Source of the DNA: Petrocella sp024636985
GTDB taxonomy: Bacteria; Bacillota; Clostridia; Lachnospirales; Vallitaleaceae
DNA: 64,000 nt
Assembly: GCA_024636985.1 (NCBI GenBank)
Contig: JAGXFY010000021.1
Span: 1-64,000 of the forward strand
Reading direction: 5' to 3'
The translations under genes and the position numbers were made by a program. The notes under the pieces are model-generated. The model had not been told where the DNA came from. It did no database searches and saw only the letters and a list, made by a program, of their open reading frames with translations. This document shows positions 7,902-16,085 of the stretch, one piece after another (positions within the stretch are counted from its first letter, which is position 1; the number at the start of each line of letters is the position of its first letter).

Positions 7902-8339
7902 TTAATCACCTTCTTCTATGGTAATTGTTCTATAATCGAGGCCTTTACTTAAGTCTTTTTCGATGGTAATATATCTGGCCTCTTTTGGAATGAGCTCTTC
8001 AATACGCGATGCCCATTCAACCATAGTTACGCCTTGGCCATAAAAATAATCTTCATATCCAATTTCTTCCAATTCATAGGGATCCGATATTCTGTAGACG
8101 TCGAAATGATAAAAATGCAAACGACCACTTTCATAAAGATTCAAAATGGTAAAGGTTGGACTGGTTACATGTTCATGGATAGAAAGACCCTTAGCAAAGC
8201 CTTTTGTAAAAACCGTTTTGCCAACTCCCAGTTCTCCGTCCAAGCAATATACTTCACCTTGCTTTGCTTCCATTCCTAACTTTTCCCCAATTGCTTGAGT
8301 TTCTGCCTCTGTTATTGATTCATAGATTTTCTTGTTCAT
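7902..8339 (-). CDS. tsaE: tRNA threonylcarbamoyladenosine biosynthesis ATPase TsaE
   Basis: Small P-loop ATPase (YjeE, 145 aa) that drives turnover of the TsaB-TsaD complex in t6A synthesis. Walker A is GELGVGKT (35-42). Also visible are TSPTFTILNLYE and the FYHFDVYRI and EEIGYEDYF stretches, with VEWASRIEELIP near the C-terminus, all typical of the family. Its start lies inside the 3' end of the upstream ycxB-like gene (20-bp overlap), so the two are probably coupled. Confidence 0.95.
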   Translation of the reverse strand: MNKKIYESITEAETQAIGEKLGMEAKQGEVYCLDGELGVGKTVFTKGFAKGLSIHEHVTSPTFTILNLYESGRLHFYHFDVYRISDPYELEEIGYEDYFYGQGVTMVEWASRIEELIPKEARYITIEKDLSKGLDYRTITIEEGD

Positions 8340-8862
8340 TTACTTTTTCTTCCATTCTTTTATCCTTATGTATGGACAATTTCTTGTCTTCTATCAGCCG
8401 TCTGACTGTATCATAATCCTCTTTTTTTAGGAAATTTCTTTTTGGAACAATCAAGGCATGGTTTTCTTGTAAATAGATAAATATTATTTCTTTAAGTATA
8501 ACAACCTTAATAACGTCTTGCCATGCAATTTGTGAGGCACCTGTATAAAGCTTCACGCGTAAAAGATTATCTTCAAAGATAAATGTCATTTTATTCTTAA
8601 ATACAGGGTTCATGTGAATTTGACGTCTTGCTTTAGCATAAAAGTCAAGAGGTGTTACAACGATATAGGCAAATGCTAAAAAAGCAAATATTAATGCACT
8701 TAATATATCCTTATTGATTAAAAAGATTGGTGCCAATATAAGTCCGGCCACACCAAGCAATGCGGTTAAACGTCCGCCCCATCTGCTATAATTATGATAA
8801 AACATGAATGTAACCACATCTTTAACAATCAACTTCCCTGATACCTTTATTTCTTTTGCCAT
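8320..8862 (-). CDS. YcxB-like membrane protein (180 aa)
   Basis: Two hydrophobic segments (about residues 33-50 and 53-72: LTALLGVAGLILAPIFLI and ILSALIFAFLAFAYIVV) are followed by a soluble C-terminal domain with the pattern NKMTFIFEDNLLRVK...IAWQDVIKVVILKEIIFIYL...IVPKRNF, which resembles the YcxB-like family common in Firmicutes. No function is established. The start has a good AGGAGGT site. It lies 49 bp after tex and overlaps tsaE, so its expression is tied to the tsaE-tsaB-rimI transcript. Confidence 0.7.
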   Translation of the reverse strand: MAKEIKVSGKLIVKDVVTFMFYHNYSRWGGRLTALLGVAGLILAPIFLINKDILSALIFAFLAFAYIVVTPLDFYAKARRQIHMNPVFKNKMTFIFEDNLLRVKLYTGASQIAWQDVIKVVILKEIIFIYLQENHALIVPKRNFLKKEDYDTVRRLIEDKKLSIHKDKRMEEKVNEQENL

Positions 8863-8911
8863 AACAACCTCCTATATATTGCTCATGATTCACGCAATCA
8901 GATATTTTATT

Positions 8912-11071
8912 CTATTCTACTGATTTACCACTGTTGATTTTCATGGTTAAGCCTATGCGTTTTTTCTCTATCTCTACTTTCATGACCTGTACTTCGACCA
9001 CATCCCCAACAGATACAACTTCTAGAGGATGTTTGATATAGCGGTCTGTCATTTGTGATATATGCACTAAACCATCCTGATGCACACCAATATCCACAAA
9101 AACACCAAAATCAATAACATTACGAACGGTACCTTTAAGTATCATACCTTCTTTTAGGTCTTTCATATCCAGTACGTCTACACGTAAAATAGGTGCAGGC
9201 ATCTCATCTCTTGGGTCTCGTCCAGGCTTGTCCAGTTCTTTGACAATGTCTGTTAGTGTTGGTATACCTACTTCTAGCTCCTTTGCGTAAGCTTCAAAAT
9301 TACTGACTTTTTTACTGATTTGGACTTTTCGTTCTTGGATGTCCTCTAAAGATAGTCCAAGTTTTTCTAAAAGTTTAATGGTTACATCATAGCTCTCCGG
9401 ATGGACACCTGTTTGATCAAGAAGATTCTTACCACCCTGAATTCTCAAGAAACCAGCACATTGTTCAAAGGCTTTTGGACCTAGTTTAGGTACTTTAAGT
9501 AATTCTTTTCGATTTTTAAAGACACCTACGCTTTCTCTATAGGCTACAATATTTTTAGCTAAAGGTTTACTAATACCGGATATATATGCTAATAGTGAGG
9601 GAGATGCTGTATTTAAATCTATGCCCACTTTATTCACACAGTCTTCGACTACACCTGTTAACGCCTCTGCCAGTCTTTTTTGATTCATGTCATGTTGGTA
9701 TTGCCCAACACCGATACTCTGAGGATCAATTTTTACCAGCTCAGCTAATGGGTCTTGTAGCCTTCTACCAATGGATACTGCACTTCTAAGTGCTACGTCA
9801 AACTCAGGAAACTCTTCAGTTCCAAGTTTTGATGCAGAATAAACCGATGCCCCAGCCTCATTTACGATGATGTACTGAATTTTTTCTTTTATTTCTTTTA
9901 ACATCTCAGCCACAAAGATCTCTGTTTCCCTAGAAGCGGTACCATTACCTATAGCGATTAATTGTACTTTGTGCTTTTGTGTTAACGGCTTAAGTTTGGC
10001 TTTTGCCTCAATAACTTTATTATGAGGTTCGGTCGGATAAACAACACCTGTTTCAAGCACCTTACCATTTCCAGTGATTATTGCAAACTTACAGCCTGTT
10101 CTAAAAGCCGGATCTAACGCCAAAACCACTTTCCCTGATATAGGTGCTTGCATAAGCAATTGGGCTAGATTTTTTCCAAAAACATCGATGGCACCTTCTT
10201 CTGCTTTTTCACTCAATTCATTTCGAATATCTCTTTCTATGGAGGGTGCAATCAAACGTTTATATGCATCGCTAATAGCATCTCTTAATGGTGTGGCGTA
10301 TATACTGTCCGAATTTTTTATTACTTTTAGACATAAATATTGATTAAGTCTTTCTTCAGGTACAATGACTTTAACATTTAGTATCTTCTCTTTTTCACCC
10401 CGATTAATGGCAAGAATTCTATGAGGTGCTACTTTCTTAATGTTTTCTTCATAGTCGTAATACATCTCAAAAACAGATGCTGTTTGATCCTTCTTTGCTT
10501 TTGATTGAATGATACCTTGTTCAAAGCTTTGGGCTCTAATGTACTTCCTATAATCAGCATCATCTGCAATGTTCTCTGCAATTATGTCTTTGGCACCAGC
10601 TATTGCATCTTCTATTGTTAACACTTCTTTTTCTGAATCAACATACCTTTTTGCTTCTTCATCTATAGGCGTATTGCCCTGCTGCAATAAGATATACATG
10701 GCTAAAGGTTCTAATCCTCTACTTTTTGCAACTGTCGCTCTTGTTTTCTTTTTGGGTCTAAAAGGTCTATATATATCTTCAACTTCTACTAAAGTCTGTG
10801 CTTGATTAATCTTTAACTTTAGGTCATCTGTCAACTGGCCTTGTTCTAGAATCGTGGCTATAACTTGATCTTTCTTCTGCTCCAGATTTCTCAAATAAGA
10901 TAACCGATCATACAAATCTCTTAAAAGTTCATCTGTCAGCGAGCCTGTAATTTCTTTCCTATATCTCGCTATAAATGGTATGGTGTTGCCTTCATCAATC
11001 AATTTTACTGTATTTTCCACTTGCCAGCTTTGAATCGAGAATTCTTGCTGCAATGCCTTATTAATATCCAT
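8912..11071 (-). CDS. tex: Tex family S1 RNA-binding protein
   Basis: A 719-aa Tex protein, a nucleic-acid-binding factor related to eukaryotic Spt6. In order there are an N-terminal helical region (FIARYRKEITGSLTD, residues about 32-46), a YqgF-like RNase H fold (VVLALDPAFRTGCKFAIITGNGK), helix-hairpin-helix repeats (NTASPSLLAYISGISKPLAKNIV, FKNRKELLKVPKLGPKAFEQCAGF) and a C-terminal S1 domain (GMILKGTVRNVIDFGVFVDIG...LVHISQM). Full length. It has its own strong promoter at 11185-11213 and may feed the ycxB-tsaE-tsaB-rimI genes, which follow with short gaps. Its molecular role in bacteria is still only loosely defined. Confidence 0.94.
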   Translation of the reverse strand: MDINKALQQEFSIQSWQVENTVKLIDEGNTIPFIARYRKEITGSLTDELLRDLYDRLSYLRNLEQKKDQVIATILEQGQLTDDLKLKINQAQTLVEVEDIYRPFRPKKKTRATVAKSRGLEPLAMYILLQQGNTPIDEEAKRYVDSEKEVLTIEDAIAGAKDIIAENIADDADYRKYIRAQSFEQGIIQSKAKKDQTASVFEMYYDYEENIKKVAPHRILAINRGEKEKILNVKVIVPEERLNQYLCLKVIKNSDSIYATPLRDAISDAYKRLIAPSIERDIRNELSEKAEEGAIDVFGKNLAQLLMQAPISGKVVLALDPAFRTGCKFAIITGNGKVLETGVVYPTEPHNKVIEAKAKLKPLTQKHKVQLIAIGNGTASRETEIFVAEMLKEIKEKIQYIIVNEAGASVYSASKLGTEEFPEFDVALRSAVSIGRRLQDPLAELVKIDPQSIGVGQYQHDMNQKRLAEALTGVVEDCVNKVGIDLNTASPSLLAYISGISKPLAKNIVAYRESVGVFKNRKELLKVPKLGPKAFEQCAGFLRIQGGKNLLDQTGVHPESYDVTIKLLEKLGLSLEDIQERKVQISKKVSNFEAYAKELEVGIPTLTDIVKELDKPGRDPRDEMPAPILRVDVLDMKDLKEGMILKGTVRNVIDFGVFVDIGVHQDGLVHISQMTDRYIKHPLEVVSVGDVVEVQVMKVEIEKKRIGLTMKINSGKSVE

Positions 11072-11184
11072 CCAGTTCTCCTTATATCCAAATAATCCCT
11101 ATGTTTATACTTTATGAAGCAATCAGGATTTCTCTTATTTATTATTCATTTAAGCATGATTTGAGACTCTAATCAAGCATAAAT

Positions 11185-11213
11185 ACTATAGCATATCTTG
11201 GTAGGTATGACAA
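11185..11213 (-). promoter_or_regulatory. Promoter of tex and downstream genes
   Basis: On the minus strand, -35 TTGTCA (11208-11213), a 17-bp spacer and -10 TATAGT (11185-11190) with an extended TG. It sits just after the terminator of the aspartate-family operon. Confidence 0.75.
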
Positions 11214-11239
11214 GAAAAGCGGGTGTGTTTATATATATA

Positions 11240-11266
11240 AAGACCATCTCTATTTGAGATGGTCTT
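11240..11266 (-). terminator. Terminator of the aspartate-family operon
   Basis: A perfect 11-bp stem AAGACCATCTC/GAGATGGTCTT with a 5-nt loop, 24 bp after the lysC stop. The following minus-strand sequence is TATATATATAAA rather than a pure T-run, so efficiency is uncertain. Confidence 0.75.
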
Positions 11267-11290
11267 ATGGTTGTTTAATGAAAAGCTATG

Positions 11291-12499
11291 TTATTGACCC
11301 AGACTAAATTCTTCATGGATAGCGTTTACGGCTTCATCTGTATAACGTTCGTCAATTAATAATGAAATCTTAATTTCAGATGTTGATATCATCTTTATGT
11401 TTATACCAGCGTCATATAACGCTTCAAACATTTTACTCGCTACACCTGTGTTCGATTGCATGCCTGCACCTACTAAGGATACTTTTGCAACATGTTCATC
11501 CACTGATACCGATTCAAAGCTCAAAGCTTCTTGGTGCGCTTCTATGGCTTCTTTTGCATGGTAGGCATCATTGATGTCCACAGTAAAGGAAATATCTTTA
11601 GTATTATTTCGCCCTATGGATTGAAGAATAATATCAACATTAATATTCTCCTTTGCCATGATTCTAAACAATTTAAATGCCTTTCCAGGTTCATCTTCTA
11701 TACCAACTACCGCTATCCTGGCAATGTTCTTATCTGCTGCTACGCCACTTACCAACATTTTTTCCACTGTACTTTCCTCCTTAACAACTGTTCCTTCTGC
11801 TCTTGTCAAACTTGATCGTACAACCAGTTCGACACCGTATTTTTTTGCCATTTCAACTGAACGGTTATGTAATACTTTTGCACCGAGGGATGCCAATTCC
11901 AGCATCTCGTCATAGGTTATTTCCTGTAATTTTTTAGCTGTCTTAACGACACGTGGGTCTGCTGTATAAACGCCTTCCACATCTGTATAAATCTCACATT
12001 TATCCGCATTTAGAGCTGCTGCAAGCGCCACTGCTGTTGTATCGGAGCCGCCTCTACCCAAGGTCGTAATATCGTCATGCCGATTGACCCCTTGAAAACC
12101 TGTTACAATAACGATGTTTTTTCTGTCCAATTCTTCCGTAATCCGTTCACCTGTTATGTTCTTAAGTCTTGCATTCCCATAGGAAGAGGATGTATACATT
12201 CCTGCTTGGGTTGCATTCAAAGAAACAGCATTATAACCTAGTTCTTGAAGTGCCAACGCCATTAAGGATACCGAGATCTGTTCACCAGTTGTAAGTAACA
12301 TGTCCATTTCCCTTTTTGAAGGCAAGCTGCAATAGGTTTTTGCCTTCGCCAGTAATTCATCTGTTGTATCCCCTTGAGCTGATAATACAACCACCACATC
12401 ATGTCCTTGATCGTAATCTTCTATGATTCTTCTGGCAACATTAAATACACGATCCCGATCGGCTACAGAACTGCCGCCAAATTTTTTAACAATTAGCAC
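11291..12499 (-). CDS. lysC: Aspartate kinase
   Basis: First enzyme of Lys/Thr/Met synthesis; it phosphorylates aspartate. At 402 aa it is the monofunctional type: N-terminal KFGGSSVAD (5-13), the catalytic GRGGSDTTAVALAAAL, DVEGVYTADPR and LGAKVLHNRSVEMAKKYG, then two C-terminal ACT domains (RIAVVGIEDEPGKAF..., KVSLVGAGMQSNTGVASKMFEAL) that normally bind Thr or Lys for feedback. The start is GTG with GGAGG 9 nt upstream. It is the last gene of the ACT-hom-kinase-lysC operon, a setting that favours a threonine-branch role, so the symbol lysC is used generically. Confidence 0.93.
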   Translation of the reverse strand: MLIVKKFGGSSVADRDRVFNVARRIIEDYDQGHDVVVVLSAQGDTTDELLAKAKTYCSLPSKREMDMLLTTGEQISVSLMALALQELGYNAVSLNATQAGMYTSSSYGNARLKNITGERITEELDRKNIVIVTGFQGVNRHDDITTLGRGGSDTTAVALAAALNADKCEIYTDVEGVYTADPRVVKTAKKLQEITYDEMLELASLGAKVLHNRSVEMAKKYGVELVVRSSLTRAEGTVVKEESTVEKMLVSGVAADKNIARIAVVGIEDEPGKAFKLFRIMAKENINVDIILQSIGRNNTKDISFTVDINDAYHAKEAIEAHQEALSFESVSVDEHVAKVSLVGAGMQSNTGVASKMFEALYDAGINIKMISTSEIKISLLIDERYTDEAVNAIHEEFSLGQ

Positions 12500-12530
12500 A
12501 ATATTTTCCTCCTATGTATGTTTTCCAAGC

Positions 12531-13742
12531 TTATTCTTCCGCTAAAAAATACCCCATGAGTTCATGACCTTTTTTAAATCGAACACCGTTTTTCTTTGCC
12601 ATGACCTCATCATAAGTCAGATTCTCATCTAACGCCCTACGGCTGTCATAAAGCACATAAGGAACAGGGTCTGTAGTATGTGTCCTTATTTCCACCGGTG
12701 TAGGGTGATCCGGCATAATTAATATTCTATATGCTTCTTTCAACTCTGTCAAACCCTTAACAAGAGGTTTGACAACTTTTTCATCAATGAGCTCAATCGC
12801 CAGTATCTTATTTTCCAATTCACCTCTATGACCACATTCGTCCGGCGCTTCAATGTGTAGATATACAAAATCATGACCCGTTCTTAATGCCTCAAGGGAT
12901 GCATTTACTTTCCCTTCATAATTCGTGTGCAAACTACCATCTGCCCCTTCTACATCAATAGATGTCATCTCACTGGCAATGGCAATCCCTTTTAATAGGT
13001 CAACGGCTGAAACCATAGCGCCTTTTTTACCATATTTTTCTTTAAAAGATATCAAACTAGGTTTTGTTCCTTCGCCCCATATCCAGATGCTATTGGCTTT
13101 ATTAAGTTTTCTTTTAGCTCTATCTAGATTAATAGGATGGTCATTTAAGAGTTCATAGCTGGTTTTCTGCATTTCTAAAATGAGGTCACTAAAGTCACCC
13201 TTTGGCAGATAATCCCTGATTTGACTTTCCAAAATGTTATGGGGTGGTACCAACTCAACATTTAATGAACCTTTTTTCCATATGAGTGCATGCCTATAGG
13301 ATATGCCGGGATAAAACTTTCTAATGGTATCAGAAAACACATGATCGATGGCTTCCATTAGCTCTCTGGCTTCTTCTGTTGTGATTTCTGAAGCACTATG
13401 ATCCAGCATGATTTTATCTTCATAAGATTCTTGTTCTGATAGCGTAACAAGATTACATCTGAAACAGATGTCATCATCTTCCATATTAATTCCCATACTA
13501 ACTGCTTCAAGAGGGGATCTGCCTGTATAATAAACTTCGGGATTATAGCCCATAACTGATAAATTTGCCGTATCACTTCCTGGCGCCATGCCTTTTGGTA
13601 TTGTATCTACAAGGGCGACCTCACCTTGCATGGCTAAAGCATCTATATTTGGCTTTTTTGCTACTTGTAGAGGTGTCTTGTTCCCTAATCTTTCTATAGG
13701 CCGATCTGCCATGCCATCTCCTAGAATGACTACATACTTCAT
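12531..13742 (-). CDS. Phosphoglycerate-mutase-fold protein, predicted homoserine kinase
   Basis: A 403-aa alkaline-phosphatase-superfamily protein of the archaeal cofactor-independent phosphoglycerate mutase (ApgM) type. Metal and active-site motifs are VILGDGMADRP (5-15), GSDTANLSVMGYNP, YTGRSPLEA, the AVDLLKGIA region, HIEAPDECGHRGE and MPDHPTPVEIRTHT. A subgroup of this family has been proposed, from genome context, to be a homoserine kinase in organisms that lack ThrB. Here it sits between hom (8 bp upstream) and aspartokinase (31 bp downstream), and no GHMP-type thrB is in the operon, which fits that proposal. A glycolytic mutase role is the alternative. Confidence 0.85.
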   Translation of the reverse strand: MKYVVILGDGMADRPIERLGNKTPLQVAKKPNIDALAMQGEVALVDTIPKGMAPGSDTANLSVMGYNPEVYYTGRSPLEAVSMGINMEDDDICFRCNLVTLSEQESYEDKIMLDHSASEITTEEARELMEAIDHVFSDTIRKFYPGISYRHALIWKKGSLNVELVPPHNILESQIRDYLPKGDFSDLILEMQKTSYELLNDHPINLDRAKRKLNKANSIWIWGEGTKPSLISFKEKYGKKGAMVSAVDLLKGIAIASEMTSIDVEGADGSLHTNYEGKVNASLEALRTGHDFVYLHIEAPDECGHRGELENKILAIELIDEKVVKPLVKGLTELKEAYRILIMPDHPTPVEIRTHTTDPVPYVLYDSRRALDENLTYDEVMAKKNGVRFKKGHELMGYFLAEE

Positions 13743-13750
13743 CCTTATAC

Positions 13751-14989
13751 CTACCTTTCTAGACGTATCATACTTTCAACAGCTATGATTTCTTCACTTT
13801 TGCTTAACTTTTCAATATTTATTGCAATATCGCCTTCTCGTATACTGTCTGTTATGAACCCTATTGAATTTGGATCCTCTTCAACTTGAACCCATTCTAC
13901 ATGATTAAAAGTTTTTTCAATAACAGCTCTTCCTTCTTTTTCTTGATGCAATTTTACTCTGATAAAATAATTGAAGTGTCCATCCGCTATTGGCATGAGC
14001 TCCATTTTTTTCATGCTCCACTGAACGATGATATTTTTCCCTTTATGTTTAGAGGCATCAATAATATCTGCAACAACTGCACTGGCTGTTGGTAATTTGC
14101 CTGCACCTGCACCATAAAACATAACATCACCAATAACATTACCTTTGATTAAAATGGCATTAAACACGCCATGCACATTATTTAATGGATGATTGGCGCC
14201 GATGAGCATTGGTATAACAGCCAAGCACACTTGATCACCTTCTTTTTTACATCTGCCAAGGAGCTTAATGTCCATACCCATAGCTTTTGCATAAACCATA
14301 TCCTTTTGGGTAATCTTTGTGATACCTTCTGTATAAATATTTTCATAATCCACATGCCACCCAAAAGCCAATGAGGATAAAATAGCTATTTTTCTACAAG
14401 TATCATGACCTTCAATATCCGATTCAGGATTACGCTCAGCGAAACCAAGGTCTTGGGCTTCTTTTAATGCGACATCAAAGTCAAGACCTTCATCTTTCAT
14501 TTTAGATAGAATATAATTGGTCGTGCCATTAAGTATGCCTTCAATCTCGTAAATCTCATCTGCTGTCAATGATTGATTCAAAGGGCGTATAATAGGAATA
14601 CCACCACCAACACTGGCTTCGAAAAGAAAATTTACATGATGTTCTTTTGCAATTTCAAGCAAATGAGGGCCATGTTTTGCGACCAATTCTTTGTTTGATG
14701 TTACCACACTCTTCCCTCTTTCAAGGGCTTGTTTAACAAATGTGTACGCCGGTTCTATACCGCCCATGACTTCTACAACAATGTCAACTTCATCATCCTG
14801 CAATATATCCATATAATCGTGGGTTAATACATGCTCAATAGATGATTCCGGAAATTCTCTCAAATCCAATACGTATTTTAATTCAATATCTGTTTCAGCT
14901 CTTCTATTGATACTGATTTGGTTGGTTTTAAGAACTTCAACGACACCTGATCCAACTGTACCATATCCCAAAATCGCTATTTTTGCCAT
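13751..14989 (-). CDS. hom: Homoserine dehydrogenase
   Basis: Reduces aspartate semialdehyde to homoserine, the branch point to Thr and Met. At 412 aa, it has an N-terminal Rossmann motif GYGTVGSGVVEVL (8-20), VVEVMGGIEPA, VTSNKELVAKHG, the substrate motif GGGIPIIRPL, GILNGTTNYILSKM and FAERNPESDIEGHD, then a C-terminal ACT-like domain. GGAGTG lies before the ATG, and the gene begins 4 bp after the ACT regulator stop. The order ACT-hom-kinase-lysC is a complete Asp-to-homoserine-phosphate module apart from asd, which is not in the window. Confidence 0.96.
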   Translation of the reverse strand: MAKIAILGYGTVGSGVVEVLKTNQISINRRAETDIELKYVLDLREFPESSIEHVLTHDYMDILQDDEVDIVVEVMGGIEPAYTFVKQALERGKSVVTSNKELVAKHGPHLLEIAKEHHVNFLFEASVGGGIPIIRPLNQSLTADEIYEIEGILNGTTNYILSKMKDEGLDFDVALKEAQDLGFAERNPESDIEGHDTCRKIAILSSLAFGWHVDYENIYTEGITKITQKDMVYAKAMGMDIKLLGRCKKEGDQVCLAVIPMLIGANHPLNNVHGVFNAILIKGNVIGDVMFYGAGAGKLPTASAVVADIIDASKHKGKNIIVQWSMKKMELMPIADGHFNYFIRVKLHQEKEGRAVIEKTFNHVEWVQVEEDPNSIGFITDSIREGDIAINIEKLSKSEEIIAVESMIRLER

Positions 14990-14993
14990 TCTA

Positions 14994-15437
14994 TCACTCC
15001 CTAGCTAAAATCTTAACTTGATGTACGCCTTCTGTCTCAATCAAATGATTGACCATATCTTGAACATCTCCTGTTGTCGGTAACACCTCTATGCTAAATG
15101 TAATATCCGCAACACCATTAATAGGTATTGTTTGATGTATCGTAAGTATATTCGCCTGATATTTGGCTATACAATTAAGAAGCAAGGACAAAAGTCCGGG
15201 TTCATCATCAATCCTCATACCTAATGTTATAGCTCTACCTCTTGAATTTTCATAGAAAGGAAAAATGGTATCTTTATATTTATAAAAAGAGCTTCTACTG
15301 ATACCCACCGCTTCAACAGCTTCTTGAACGGTCATCGCCTTTTCTTTTTCCAGATATTGTTTTGCTTGTACGACCTTTAAAAAAACTTCCGGTAAAGCTT
15401 TCCTTTGTATGATATAGAAATTAGCTTGATCTGGCAT
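14994..15437 (-). CDS. ACT domain protein, UPF0735/PheB-like
   Basis: A 147-aa protein with an N-terminal helical/HTH-like part (QANFYIIQRKALPEVFLKVVQAKQYLEKEKAMTVQEAVEAVGISRSSFYKYKDTI in outline; the SRSSFYKYKD segment resembles a recognition helix) and a C-terminal ACT domain (ITLGMRIDDEPGLLSLLLNCIAKY...). ACT domains bind amino acids, so a Thr- or Met-sensing regulatory role is likely but unproven. The ATG at 15437 has GAGGTG upstream; an earlier in-frame start lacks one. It is the first gene of the operon, just after the promoter at 15499-15527. Confidence 0.85.
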   Translation of the reverse strand: MPDQANFYIIQRKALPEVFLKVVQAKQYLEKEKAMTVQEAVEAVGISRSSFYKYKDTIFPFYENSRGRAITLGMRIDDEPGLLSLLLNCIAKYQANILTIHQTIPINGVADITFSIEVLPTTGDVQDMVNHLIETEGVHQVKILARE

Positions 15438-15498
15438 GATGCACCTCACTTTGTCCAAATATGTTCTTACTGGAAATACATTTGTATTTCATAGAAAG

Positions 15499-15527
15499 AT
15501 AATACCATAGTTTTACCTGAGTTTCAA
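15499..15527 (-). promoter_or_regulatory. Promoter of the ACT-hom-kinase-lysC operon
   Basis: On the minus strand, -35 TTGAAA (15522-15527), a 17-bp spacer and -10 TATTAT (15499-15504) with TG one base before. The untranslated leader is only about 55 nt, too short for a lysine or T-box riboswitch, so control is more likely by protein or by enzyme feedback. Confidence 0.8.
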
Positions 15528-15573
15528 CACCTAATGTTTTCAATATTTGGAAAGTATTATTTTCCTAATATTG

Positions 15574-15608
15574 AAAAAGAGTTGTTCCATTTTATGGAAC
15601 AACTCTTT
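15574..15608 (-). terminator. Terminator after cheW
   Basis: A stem AAAGAGTTGTTCCA/TGGAACAACTCTTT with a short loop, ending in a TTTTT run on the minus strand. It lies 3 bp after the cheW stop and separates the secA-prfB-cheW group from the aspartate operon promoter. Confidence 0.9.
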
Positions 15609-15611
15609 GGT

Positions 15612-16073
15612 CTATACTTCCGCAATAACTTCACCTAAGGATATTTTTTCTTCATCTGTTACGACTAAGTCGATATCAATGAGAACAATCATACGCTGCT
15701 CTACTTTGGCTACAGATTTTATATACTTTCTATTAATCCCTGCAACGATGGCTGGCGCTACTTCAATAACTTCTTCTTCAATCTGAAGAATCTCTTCCAC
15801 AGAATCCACGACAAATCCTACTTTGATACCATTTGTATTGACAACAATAATTTTTGTATCATCATCATGAGGTTTGTCAGTCAAGTTGAATTTTTTCCTC
15901 AAACTGAATATGGGGAGTACTTCGCCTCTTAAGTTAATCATACCTTCTATATACTCCGGTGCATTAGGTACTTTTACAACTTCTTGGTATTTTTCAATCC
16001 CATTTACCTTCATAATGTTTAAGCCATATTCTTCTTTGTCCAGTCTAAATACAACTTGTTGTAACGTTGCCAT
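15612..16073 (-). CDS. cheW: CheW-like chemotaxis coupling protein
   Basis: A 153-aa single-domain CheW protein: VVFRLDKEEYGLNIMKVNGIEKYQEVVKVPNAP..., GMINLRGEVLPIFSLRKKF and VDSVEEILQIEEE are the hallmark segments. CheW links receptors to the CheA kinase. There is no CheA, receptor or flagellar gene in the window, so this is an orphan copy. It starts 12 bp after the prfB stop with a strong AGGAGGAAAG site and shares that transcript. It could couple to distant chemotaxis arrays or act as a stand-alone adaptor. Confidence 0.92.
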   Translation of the reverse strand: MATLQQVVFRLDKEEYGLNIMKVNGIEKYQEVVKVPNAPEYIEGMINLRGEVLPIFSLRKKFNLTDKPHDDDTKIIVVNTNGIKVGFVVDSVEEILQIEEEVIEVAPAIVAGINRKYIKSVAKVEQRMIVLIDIDLVVTDEEKISLGEVIAEV

Positions 16074-16085
16074 AAGCTTTCCTCC

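Noticed and set aside
14994..15570. A lysine or T-box riboswitch before the aspartate operon
   Set aside because: The leader is only about 55 nt, with no aptamer-like or T-box (TGGNACC) sequence.
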